Shown here: piece by piece, positions 1-6,980 of the stretch
How positions within the stretch are numbered: position 1 is the first letter of the stretch
Layout of the letters: each line of letters opens with the position of its first letter
Notes under the pieces: generated by a model
Seen by the model: only the letters and a program-made list of their open reading frames with translations
What the model was told of the DNA's origin: nothing
Databases searched by the model: none
Assembly: GCF_001884235.1 (NCBI RefSeq)
Contig: NZ_MAOI01000090.1
Coordinates: 1-53,646 of the forward strand
Length of the DNA stretch: 53,646 nt
Direction of reading: 5' to 3'
From: Bacillus paramycoides
GTDB taxonomy: Bacteria; Bacillota; Bacilli; Bacillales; Bacillaceae_G
Program-made: the position numbers and the translations under genes

Positions 1-338
1 GTTGTATAGGATTGGACTTTATTGTTTTTCGATTTAAACCGAGATGCTTTGTTTTGTTTTTTGAAGAATCTTGCATACGAGTCAGCGAGGTTGTGAAGAG
101 AAGATTGAAGAGCGATACTGTCCACTTCTTTTAGCCATACAAATTCTTTTTTGAGAGTAGGTAATTGCGAAGAACAAGTGCCATAGGATAACCCTTTTCC
201 TGTTTCTTTATATCTATCATTCCACTTTTCCAAAAAGTAGTTAAATACAAATCGTGAACAACCAATTGTTTTCGTAATAGCTATTTTTTGTTCTAAACTA
301 GGATAGATCCGAAACTGATACGCTTTATGGGTAAGCAT
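1..338 (-). CDS. tnpB: IS200/IS605-type TnpB, N-terminal part (runs off left edge)
   Basis: Reading leftward from an ATG at 338 (with an AGGTG ribosome site just upstream) gives a protein beginning MLTHKAYQFRIYPSLEQK and continuing through a GCSRFVFNYFLEKW segment. This is the standard N-terminus of TnpB, the RNA-guided nuclease of IS200/IS605 elements. About 112 residues are visible and the RuvC part lies outside the window. It is clearly different in sequence from the other tnpB at the right end of this window, so the two are not copies of one element. No tnpA was seen beside it, so this may be a stand-alone (IS1341-type) unit. The family call is secure; whether it is intact cannot be judged. 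Confidence 0.9.
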   Translation of the reverse strand, partial: MLTHKAYQFRIYPSLEQKIAITKTIGCSRFVFNYFLEKWNDRYKETGKGLSYGTCSSQLPTLKKEFVWLKEVDSIALQSSLHNLADSYARFFKKQNKASRFKSKNNKVQSYT

Positions 339-792
339 CGCTTTTCACCTCACTTCCTTTTTTTATTTGTCTACAATCTTTTTCATGATATATATGAGAA
401 CGATATCATGATATAGCAAAAAAATACTGATCACGTATCATTTCTTCTTTTTTGTCGAAAGTCCTCTGTCCCTTTCAAAAAAATATACAAATTAAAGAAC
501 TTTTACAATGAAACAATTTCGTAGATATAAAAATGCCTCGGAGCTGCAACATTTTCTTTCTATAGGAACGAACTGATTACGATACCGGTACCTTATACTG
601 ATTCTTCACCAAGAAGAACCTTTAGACTTTTGCCTAACCGTCATTCAGCTCCCATCTACTCATTGGACCATGTCCTACCCATTCCTTGAGGTGGGAGTTT
701 TCTGTCGGGAAATGATAAATAAAAATGGAAGAGCCGATAAACTTTTATTATTTGGGTAACTCCACCACTTTTAATATTTCAGGCATAAATAT
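339..792. other. non-coding stretch with several small hairpins
   Basis: No convincing gene lies here. Roughly 536-705 is richer in G+C than its surroundings and holds several inverted segments: TTCTTC/GAAGAA near 601-617 and CTCCCA/TGGGAG near 648-697. On the minus strand the segment near 685-705 reads AACTCCCACCTCAAGG, which resembles the CCCCCACTTCAAG terminus of the IS605-type element at 52332. It may be an old IS200/IS605 end or a small structured RNA; neither is proven. Confidence 0.3.
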
Positions 793-827
793 AAAAAGGC
801 TAGAGAATTAGCTTCTCTAACCTTTTT
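793..827. terminator. bidirectional intrinsic terminator-like hairpin
   Basis: AAAAAGGCTAGAGAA pairs with TTCTCTAACCTTTTT around a short loop, with a T tract on either strand after the stem. On the minus strand it would end transcription of whatever once lay at about 830-1000, where an open frame of 64 codons (800-994) may be a relic but has no recognisable family. Confidence 0.6.
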
Positions 828-1186
828 ATTTGCACTATAATGTTTCCAAAAGTTAAGATGAGATGTACTAATGCTACCATTAATCTTTTTGCTTGTTCCC
901 TGTTCAACCCTGCATCTACAGAACCAGCGACATCTTTCCCCTGCCAAGCAGGGTATATTATTGAAACGTAGATTATTAACCTTAGCAACAACACGCTTAC
1001 CTACAAAGGGACTACACAGTAATTTTTCCTATTATTTATATAAATCATGCTTAGTTAAATTGGTTTGATGTTATAAGGAGCAAAAAACCTCTAAATGTTT
1101 ATTTTATAATTACATAAACAATCCCAACATCTCCAAAATTTGATATAATGATACAGTTATTAATTGCAATTAGGGAGATATATAGC

Positions 1187-1528
1187 ATGAACGATACAAA
1201 TATGCCAAAAGGAAAAGAAATGGTTAAGCGGACTCCATTCGCTTCGGTACCGAAGAAATTCATCGGTATTGGTAAGATTGTTAAAAAACAAACAAAAGTG
1301 GAGCGCCCTACATTAACCCAAGACGAACAAGAAATTATTGAAAACAAGTTATTATGTTCATTTCTTTCTGAAGAGAAGATATTGATTACTTATTATAGAG
1401 ATGGTCATTTGCTTACTAGATATATGACTGTAACTGACATAAATCCGATAAAGAATTTAATAACTTGCACTGATGCATCTTATAACAGAATTTTTCTTAA
1501 ATTTATAGATATAATTAATTTGAGATAA
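1187..1528 (+). CDS. YolD-like protein
   Basis: This is a 113-residue cytoplasmic protein. The ATG at 1187 is chosen over the in-frame start at 1148 because GGGAG sits 9 bases upstream. The body reads KRTPFASVPKKF, then a stretch with ITYYRDGHLLTRYMTVTDI and a C-terminal FLKFIDIINL, which matches the YolD-like family in length and in the small barrel-like pattern. YolD-like genes usually sit beside a Y-family polymerase gene (UvrX/YqjW type). None is present here; the downstream space is taken by an IS3 remnant, so a partner may have been lost. The molecular role of the family is not settled. Confidence 0.7.
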   Translation: MNDTNMPKGKEMVKRTPFASVPKKFIGIGKIVKKQTKVERPTLTQDEQEIIENKLLCSFLSEEKILITYYRDGHLLTRYMTVTDINPIKNLITCTDASYNRIFLKFIDIINLR

Positions 1529-1589
1529 AAAACATACTATTTTTTCAAATATAGACGGTAATAAAAATGAAAGAATTTTGTATTCTAGG

Positions 1590-1785
1590 TTAAATACAGA
1601 TAGAGAAAGATTGAAAATTTCTTTGGTATTATTCAATCTAATTATTGTTTATTTAACAGCGTTTGAGAGTATAGAACACTTTAAACAAGAGTTTGAAAAA
1701 TGTATCCATTATTATCACAATCGGGTTAAGTCAAAATTAAAAGGCATGAGTCGGTTGAATACCGAACTCATGCCCTAAAGGATGG
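1590..1785 (+). pseudogene. IS3-family transposase, decayed C-terminal tail
   Basis: Three frames together spell the end of an IS3/IS150-type transposase. At about 1607-1636 one frame reads ENFFGIIQS. At about 1660-1745 another reads FESIEHFKQEFEKCIHYYHN and KLKGMS. After a further shift, VEYRTHAL appears just before 1780. Together these match the usual ENFFGxxKSELxY, FESIEHFKxEL and KGMSPVEYRTHA landmarks. The rest of the catalytic core is absent. At least two frameshifts and a large deletion mean it cannot be functional. Confidence 0.8.
1743..1774. repeat. hairpin at the end of the IS3 remnant
   Basis: GGCATGAGT-CGGT and ACCG-A-ACTCATGCC form a 13-bp stem with a 5-base loop and one bulge. 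It overlaps the last transposase codons and could now act as a weak structure between this remnant and the convergent dipeptidase gene. Confidence 0.6.
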
Positions 1786-1857
1786 CGAATGAAATACGCA
1801 GTCTAACGTTATGGAATTAGTTCATTTTTTATAGTCTGCTTTTCATTTCATCGTTTA

Positions 1858-3327
1858 TTACTTAGCTAACTCTTTCGTCCCCTTCATTACATCAACGAAG
1901 AATCCCCAGTTATTCACAACAGAAGAAATACTAATATGTTCATCTGGAGTATGGACATTGAAAATATCCGGTCCAAATGAAATCGCATCTAATTCAGGCA
2001 TTTTTTGAACGAATACACTACATTCAATTCCTGCATGTACAGCGAAGATTTCAGCATCTTTGTTGTATTTCTCTTTATGCACTTTTTCAAATAAATTGCG
2101 AATCTGCGAGTTTGGATTATATGGCCATTCTGGATACTCTGACTCTTTTTCAAATCTTGCACCAACTAATTCGGCAATATATTTAATTTCATCTGCAATA
2201 TGTTGTTTTAAACTACTTACAGAACTTCTTACTTCGTTTCGTAATTTAATTTCATCTTGCAATGTTTCAATTACTCCTAAATTTGTTGAACTTTCTACAA
2301 GACCTTTAATATCCATGCTCATACTTTGAATACCATTTGGAATTAAGAATAATGATGAAATAAGCTGCTTTTGTGTTTCTTTAGCAAATACTTTTTCTAT
2401 TTTCTCATCCAATTTTGTAAGTGTAACATGAACATCTGGATCAACAGCACGCATTTCTTCTTGTAACACTCGTGTCCATGATTCTAGCTTTTCTTCTACT
2501 TGCTCTACATCTTCTGGACGTAATAAAATTGTAGCTACACTTTCACGCGGAATTGCGTTTGTTTTTAGGCCGCCGTGAATCTCACTTATATTAAATTGAA
2601 TGTTAGTTGATAAATCACGTAAAACTCGTCCTAGTACTTTGTTCGCATTTCCGCGTTGTTTATCAATTTCCATACCAGAATGTCCGCCCTTAAGTCCTCC
2701 GACATATAGACGGTATGCGCCCATATCAATTGGTGCCTCATCCCAAATTACCGAAATTGTTTCAACCGCTTTCGCACCACCTGCGCTACTTACAAGTAAT
2801 TTATGGTCTTCTTCAGAATCGATATTAATAAAAATCTTTCCATCAAAATGATTTGGATCAACTGCGAAAGCTCCACCCATTGTCGTTTCTTCTTCCGTTG
2901 TAATGACAACTTCTAAAGCTGGATGCGGAATATCTGTTGAATCTAATAAAGCTAATGCATATGCAACAGCGATACCGTTATCAGCACCTAAAGTTGTTTC
3001 GTTTGCATATAACATATCTCCAATAATTCTTAGTTCAATCGGATCTTTCTCAAAATCATGAACTGTTGCTTGGTTTTTTTCGCACACCATATCAGAATGC
3101 CCCTGAATGATAATAGCTGGAACATTTTCATAGCCAGCAGTTGCTTCTTTTTTAATAATGACATTTAATGCTTCATCTTGAATCACTTCTAAGTTACGCT
3201 CTTTCGCAAAACTCACTAAATAATCACTAATTTCCTTTTCATTACCTGACCCTCTAGGAATCTTTGAAATTTCTGCAAAATGATAAAATACAGGGTGCTT
3301 TGTTAATTGTTCTAAAGTAGAATACAT
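1858..3327 (-). CDS. pepD: aminoacyl-histidine dipeptidase (PepD, M20 metallopeptidase)
   Basis: This 489-residue cytosolic di-zinc peptidase cleaves Xaa-His dipeptides such as carnosine; length is normal for PepD. Metal and catalytic residues are visible: QGHSDM with H77 and D79, LGADNG with bridging D116, TTEEET with the catalytic glutamate at 145-146, INIDSEE with D170, and the C-terminal FGPDIFNVHTPDEH histidine. The region between about 200 and 390 is the lid/dimerisation domain typical of M20. The ATG at 3327 has GAGAGGAG 7 bases upstream. It appears monocistronic: the next upstream gene is convergent/divergent and separated by over 200 bases. Substrate range is inferred from the family. 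Confidence 0.92.
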   Translation of the reverse strand: MYSTLEQLTKHPVFYHFAEISKIPRGSGNEKEISDYLVSFAKERNLEVIQDEALNVIIKKEATAGYENVPAIIIQGHSDMVCEKNQATVHDFEKDPIELRIIGDMLYANETTLGADNGIAVAYALALLDSTDIPHPALEVVITTEEETTMGGAFAVDPNHFDGKIFINIDSEEDHKLLVSSAGGAKAVETISVIWDEAPIDMGAYRLYVGGLKGGHSGMEIDKQRGNANKVLGRVLRDLSTNIQFNISEIHGGLKTNAIPRESVATILLRPEDVEQVEEKLESWTRVLQEEMRAVDPDVHVTLTKLDEKIEKVFAKETQKQLISSLFLIPNGIQSMSMDIKGLVESSTNLGVIETLQDEIKLRNEVRSSVSSLKQHIADEIKYIAELVGARFEKESEYPEWPYNPNSQIRNLFEKVHKEKYNKDAEIFAVHAGIECSVFVQKMPELDAISFGPDIFNVHTPDEHISISSVVNNWGFFVDVMKGTKELAK

Positions 3328-3569
3328 TTTTCAAGCTCCTCTCAAAATAAAAAAATATTATGTAAGTCCTTTATTATTATACCATGATTCATTATTTTAC
3401 CTTTCTTTAAACGTTTTAAAATTTGTTATGAACGGTTCAATTTAATCCTTCTTCATTCTATACCTTATACTCTTACAACATTGTACGGGTGTTGTAATCA
3501 AAATCAATTTTTCTAATAAGAAAATAGTCGTATACTTTTCAAAGAAACAAATTGCAGGAGATAAAGAAA
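3328..3569. other. intergenic region between divergent pepD and yxeA-like genes
   Basis: The region is AT-rich and should hold the promoters of both divergent genes. No repeat, riboswitch or operator could be supported by eye. Confidence 0.3.
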
Positions 3570-3959
3570 ATGAAAAAGTTTTCAGCTATTCTTACACTAT
3601 GTTTATTATTTACTAGTTTTACTATCGGCTGTGAGAGAGCATCACTGAATAGAATTGGTAAAGATGTATATTACATACAGATAAAAGGCGAAGGCGCTAT
3701 CGAAAAAGTAGAAGGTAGAAGCTTACGGAACTACACGTTGCCCGCATATGATGAAGACGGAGTGAAAAAACAAATTACATTTAGAAGTACAAAAAAAGAA
3801 AACGACCATAAATTAAATGAAAACGCGTTTTTACGCCTTTATGTAGATCAAGAGGATAAAGATAAGAATGAAATATCATCTATTGAAGTGAAATCCTATG
3901 AGGAAATTCAGGAAGCAGATTTACCTAAAAAAGTAAAAAGAAAGTTTAATGTTAAATAA
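3570..3959 (+). CDS. YxeA-family lipoprotein
   Basis: This is a 129-residue exported protein. The start at 3570 follows GCAGGAG at 3554-3560. The N-terminus MKKFSAILTLCLLFTSFTIGC is a signal peptide ending in a lipobox-like TIGC, so the mature protein probably starts at the lipid-modified cysteine at position 21. The remainder, with GKDVYYIQIKGEG, YTLPAYDEDGVKKQITF and FLRLYVDQEDK, matches the YxeA family (DUF1093), which forms a small beta-rich domain of unknown role on the cell surface. It stands alone in the + direction, followed by a dispersed hairpin repeat that may end its transcript. Confidence 0.8.
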   Translation: MKKFSAILTLCLLFTSFTIGCERASLNRIGKDVYYIQIKGEGAIEKVEGRSLRNYTLPAYDEDGVKKQITFRSTKKENDHKLNENAFLRLYVDQEDKDKNEISSIEVKSYEEIQEADLPKKVKRKFNVK

Positions 3960-3960
3960 A

Positions 3961-4026
3961 ATGAGACTTTAATCCGTGTGCTTTCTGTTCATCCCACACT
4001 GATTATTAGGCCACAAATAGCAGGAT
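3961..4026 (+). repeat. dispersed B. cereus-group-type hairpin repeat, copy 1
   Basis: The segment GAGACTTTAATC, then GTGTG, CATCCCACACTGATTATTAG and CCACAA is shared with the copy at 47826-47885. AATC-GTGTG pairs with CACAC-GATT. It lies directly behind the lipoprotein gene. It has the look of a short dispersed intergenic repeat; the family name cannot be fixed without a search. Confidence 0.7.
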
Positions 4027-4029
4027 AAA

Positions 4030-4065
4030 AAATAAAAGAAAATGCCTATGCATTTTCTTTTATTT
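4030..4065. terminator. bidirectional terminator
   Basis: A perfect 16-bp stem (AAATAAAAGAAAATGC with its complement) closes on a CTAT loop and is followed by T-rich DNA on the plus strand. On the minus strand it overlaps the stop codon of the 58-aa gene at 4046-4222 and would end that transcript. Confidence 0.8.
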
Positions 4066-4222
4066 TTTTCACATGTATAAATTTCGAACTATTACTATTC
4101 ATAAGCTTTTCTAAACGATTTATATTTTCCGTTAATGCACCTTTCACAAGAGAGAAATCTGTATTAGCTTCTTCTTTTTTTTCTTTAAAAAACGAAGATT
4201 TTTGTACATTTAATTCTGCCAT
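4046..4222 (-). CDS. 58-aa protein, paralogue of the neighbouring candidate antitoxin
   Basis: This small gene has a GGGGGAG ribosome site 6 bases before its ATG at 4222. The product contains SSFFKEKKEEANTDFSLVKG followed by a predicted helix (ENINRLEKLM). The FFKE-acidic-TDFS(L)xKG core is repeated in the next gene upstream (4295-4423), so the two are tandem paralogues. They sit directly behind spoIISA on the same strand. In B. subtilis spoIISA is followed by small antitoxin genes spoIISB and spoIISC, so an antitoxin or SpoIISC-like role is inferred from position, size and acidity. Sequence similarity to the B. subtilis antitoxins is not evident. Confidence 0.65.
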   Translation of the reverse strand: MAELNVQKSSFFKEKKEEANTDFSLVKGALTENINRLEKLMNSNSSKFIHVKKIKENA

Positions 4223-4294
4223 CTCTTCTCCCCCTTTATAAAAAGATACAACCTTGTATTTATATTATATAGCAAATGCAGACAGAGTGTACAC

Positions 4295-4423
4295 TTATGG
4301 TTTTCTTTTTAATTCTTCTTCTAACTCTTCTACTTGCTGTAAAGTATCTCCTTTTATTAAAGAAAAATCTGTTGTATCTTCATTTTCTTCTTTAAAAAAA
4401 TCATTGTCATAATCTTTTATCAC
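4295..4423 (-). CDS. spoIISB: candidate SpoIISB-type antitoxin, 42 aa
   Basis: A GTG start at 4423 is preceded by AGAGGTGA at 5 bases. The 42-residue acidic product reads FFKEENEDTTDFSLIKGDTL and then a charged helix VEELEEELKR. It lies 112 bases behind spoIISA on the same strand. In the B. subtilis SpoIIS system a small hydrophilic antitoxin encoded directly downstream binds the cytosolic domain of SpoIISA; this gene matches that in place and size. A hairpin at 4513-4537 separates it from the toxin gene, so it may also have its own promoter. The antitoxin call is an inference; the reading frame itself is well supported by the second related gene. Confidence 0.65.
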   Translation of the reverse strand: MIKDYDNDFFKEENEDTTDFSLIKGDTLQQVEELEEELKRKP

Positions 4424-4512
4424 TACAATCACCTCTACGTGCTAGTGTAGGAATGATTGTCCAATTTTATTCAACTTTGTCGGATTTTGTTCTAAATTTA
4501 TGTATAGAAGAA

Positions 4513-4537
4513 AAGGACAGAAAACGATTCTGTCCTT
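4513..4537 (-). terminator. hairpin between spoIISA and the small antitoxin candidate
   Basis: AAGGACAGAA and TTCTGTCCTT form a perfect 10-bp stem with a 5-base loop, followed on the minus strand by TTTTCTTC. It starts at the spoIISA stop codon and could partly uncouple toxin from antitoxin transcription. Confidence 0.6.
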
Positions 4538-5276
4538 ACTTACTAAAATAACTATGATGTATTGTTAAATTATATACATTTTCAAAATCTCGATCTTGTA
4601 GATTATTCTTCTTCCCATCAATAACAATAAAAACATCATTCACTATTTTTGCTGGTATAATTCCGACGTTTTCTACTTGAACCGCTTTTTGTTCATTCAA
4701 TTGCTCTATATGTTCTAAAGGTACTGTAATACTAAATTGAGAGCGTATGCCACGAAAGTTCGTATTTAATTCATTCGCTACTTCAAATACAACAATTTTC
4801 GCTCCAACTTTTTCCCCATATGAATCTAAAAATTCGTTTAGACTTTTTGTATATGCCTCTTCCGTATGCCATTCCATTGTACCGAATACTGCTGGATTTA
4901 CATTTTGAATAATTGTCGTGTATATTTCTCCCCTCGCTTTTGAAGCAATTAATGACCGTTTAATTGATTGGACCGTCTTTCCGATATCGCTAAATTTCGC
5001 ACCCCATATTTCTGAAATGTTAGGTGTCAAAATGAATGCAATATCAACGAAAATTACCATCGCGGTGAACATTAATAAGTTTTTCCAGAGGGTTAAATCG
5101 ATTCCTTTTATCATGAAATAAACTGTGACTGATGTTATGAATAATCCATACCAAGTTTTTCGAATTCGTTGTTTCTTCTCCTCATACAATTCTTCATTTT
5201 TCCAATAAAAGAAAACAAGAACGACAAAGACGATTGCTAGAATAAATAAGCCGATTCGAATGTTAGAGATCGTCAA
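4536..5276 (-). CDS. spoIISA: SpoIISA membrane toxin
   Basis: This 246-residue inner-membrane protein matches the SpoIISA family in length (about 245-248) and layout. Three transmembrane segments lie at about 7-24, 43-57 and 64-84, followed by a cytosolic domain from about residue 95 that includes [36 protein letters not shown] and the C-terminal [14 protein letters not shown]. SpoIISA damages the membrane and kills sporulating or growing cells unless bound by its antitoxin. The start is a TTG at 5276 with GGAGGGTG 6 bases upstream; a TTG start would keep toxin synthesis low. It is followed on the same strand by two related small genes proposed here as antitoxins. Confidence 0.88.
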   Translation of the reverse strand: MTISNIRIGLFILAIVFVVLVFFYWKNEELYEEKKQRIRKTWYGLFITSVTVYFMIKGIDLTLWKNLLMFTAMVIFVDIAFILTPNISEIWGAKFSDIGKTVQSIKRSLIASKARGEIYTTIIQNVNPAVFGTMEWHTEEAYTKSLNEFLDSYGEKVGAKIVVFEVANELNTNFRGIRSQFSITVPLEHIEQLNEQKAVQVENVGIIPAKIVNDVFIVIDGKKNNLQDRDFENVYNLTIHHSYFSK

Positions 5277-5343
5277 TCACATCACCCTCCATTCAAAAAC
5301 TACTCACGATATCATTACATGCGCAAGCAGCTCTCTTTATGAC

Positions 5344-5410
5344 AAAAGACGTGGACAACCTTCTAAAATTAGCTACATCGCATATACATTAGAAAGAGGC
5401 CACGTCTTTT
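5344..5410 (-). terminator. long-looped inverted repeat behind gpmA
   Basis: AAAAGACGTGG (5344-5354) is complementary to CCACGTCTTTT (5400-5410), with a 45-base loop. On the minus strand it ends in TTTTGTC. It lies between the gpmA stop and the spoIISA start region and probably ends gpmA transcription. Confidence 0.55.
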
Positions 5411-5462
5411 ATCATGAATCTACATTGTATATGTAGACAAGCATGCGTTTCAAATTTTCATG

Positions 5463-6200
5463 TTAAAAAGAAATATGTTTCGGAATTTCCCCTTCAGGTA
5501 CTTCTCCGTCCATACTTAAGTAATAATGACGAATCGGACGTAAATTTTCGTTTAGTTCATAAACGAGCGGAATGCTAGTCGGAATATTTAATGATACTAC
5601 TCCATTACTTGAAAGATTATCTAAGTATTTTACTAGCGAACGAATTGTATTACCGTGTGATGAAATAATTACTTTTTCACCATTTTTTAATGACGGCGCA
5701 ATTTCTGAATGCCAATAATCAAGTACTCTTTTTTCCGTATCCTCTAAACATTCAGTTAATGGAAATTCACCTTTTTTAAGTGTTTTATATCTTGGGTCAA
5801 CCGCCTCATATCGAGGATCATCTTCAGTAAGAGCAGGTGGTCTCACATCAACACTTCTTCTCCATATATGAACTTGTTCTTCTCCATATTTCTTTGCAGT
5901 TTCTTCTTTATTCAATCCTTGTAGTGCTCCATAATGTCTTTCGTTTAATTTCCATGATTTATGTATAGGCACCCAAGTAAGATCCATTTCATGCAGAACA
6001 ATCCATAAAGTCCGGATTGCTCGTTTTAACACAGATGTATAAGCAACATCGAAAGTATATCCGTTTTCCTTTAATATTGCCCCTGCTTCTCTTGCTTCAC
6101 TTAACCCATTCTCTGATAAATCTACATCTGTCCATCCTGTAAAGCGATTTTCAAGATTCCATAAACTTTGTCCGTGACGAATAAGTACAAGTTTTATCAT
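5463..6200 (-). CDS. gpmA: 2,3-bisphosphoglycerate-dependent phosphoglycerate mutase
   Basis: This 245-residue cytosolic enzyme interconverts 3- and 2-phosphoglycerate through a phospho-histidine. [20 protein letters not shown] carries R8 and the catalytic H9; [11 protein letters not shown] carries the acid E87; and [13 protein letters not shown] carries the second active-site histidine near 182. Length and motifs fit GpmA. The ATG has GAGAGGGG upstream. B. cereus group genomes also carry a cofactor-independent mutase in the main glycolytic operon, so this is probably an accessory enzyme, here transcribed alone. The upstream region (6278-6328) holds repeated TTTATCCATA boxes that may be regulatory. 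Confidence 0.93.
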   Translation of the reverse strand: MIKLVLIRHGQSLWNLENRFTGWTDVDLSENGLSEAREAGAILKENGYTFDVAYTSVLKRAIRTLWIVLHEMDLTWVPIHKSWKLNERHYGALQGLNKEETAKKYGEEQVHIWRRSVDVRPPALTEDDPRYEAVDPRYKTLKKGEFPLTECLEDTEKRVLDYWHSEIAPSLKNGEKVIISSHGNTIRSLVKYLDNLSSNGVVSLNIPTSIPLVYELNENLRPIRHYYLSMDGEVPEGEIPKHISF

Positions 6201-6277
6201 TATAATTCCCCTCTCGGAAATATGAATTTTTAATGTTCCAATACGTACACATATAAAGTTTTTGGCAATGTAATTTT

Positions 6278-6328
6278 TTTATCCATACATACTATGATTT
6301 ATCCATATTTGCCAAATACATGGATAAA
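6278..6328. promoter_or_regulatory. TTTATCCATA direct repeat and inverted partner upstream of gpmA
   Basis: TTTATCCATA occurs at 6278 and 6298, 20 bases apart, and an inverted ATGGATAAA follows at 6320-6328, making a 9-bp-arm palindrome around ATTTGCCAAATAC. Spacing by two helical turns suits a dimeric repressor, but it could also be a weak terminator for marR. Confidence 0.35.
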
Positions 6329-6370
6329 ATTTGTTCTTTTTCACACTATAAAAACAGATATTTTTTCTCG

Positions 6371-6853
6371 CTATTTTTGATCGACTGGTATTTCCCTTTT
6401 CGACATCCATGCATCAAAACCTGAACGACTATTCGCCATTTCATTCATAACTTGATGCCAATTGTCTTCACAAGCTCCGCCGAACTTTGAAAAAATAGCT
6501 CCCATTTGCTGTCTTTGAACATCGCTCAGCTTTCTCTCTAAATCCGCACCCTTTTCTGTTAAAGATAGCTGTTTCACACGACGATCATGTGTAGCTTCAT
6601 TACTCTCAATCAGTCCCTTTTCTAACAGTTGGCGTAATGGTCCGTGAAGAGCTTGTTTACTTATTTCTAACAGCGATAGCAGTTCATTTACACTAATCCC
6701 TGGAAAACGAGCAATAAAAAACAGTATTCTATGATGTACACGCTGTATACCGTATTCTTTTATAATTTCATCTGGTTTTTCTGTGAAAGTTTTATATGCA
6801 AAGTAAAATAATGCTAATGCCTCATTCATCTGTTCTTCTTTATGTTGTGTCAT
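6371..6853 (-). CDS. MarR-family transcriptional regulator
   Basis: This 160-residue winged-helix dimer begins after a GGGGGAAAG ribosome site. The DNA-binding part is visible as ISVNELLSLLEISKQALHGP (recognition helix) and LLEKGLIESNEATHDRRVKQLSLTEKG (wing), the usual MarR signature with D-x-R. The flanking helices at the two ends form the dimer interface. It is divergent from the alpha-keto acid decarboxylase gene across 127 bases, which makes that gene its most likely target. Ligand unknown. Confidence 0.85.
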   Translation of the reverse strand: MTQHKEEQMNEALALFYFAYKTFTEKPDEIIKEYGIQRVHHRILFFIARFPGISVNELLSLLEISKQALHGPLRQLLEKGLIESNEATHDRRVKQLSLTEKGADLERKLSDVQRQQMGAIFSKFGGACEDNWHQVMNEMANSRSGFDAWMSKREIPVDQK

Positions 6854-6980
6854 CTACTTTCCCCCTACATGTAAATTATACCACAATTCAGTAATGAATA
6901 TTTTAATCAAGGCACTTAACCTTTTTGAGTGTGTTTAATAGTTAATTACAATAACCTAAAACAACTAGGAGATGATTCAC

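Noticed and set aside
800-994. 64-codon minus-strand frame with GSVDAGLNREQAKRLMV
   Set aside because: Its end runs into the terminator hairpin and no ribosome site precedes it. It could be a gene relic, but no family is recognised.
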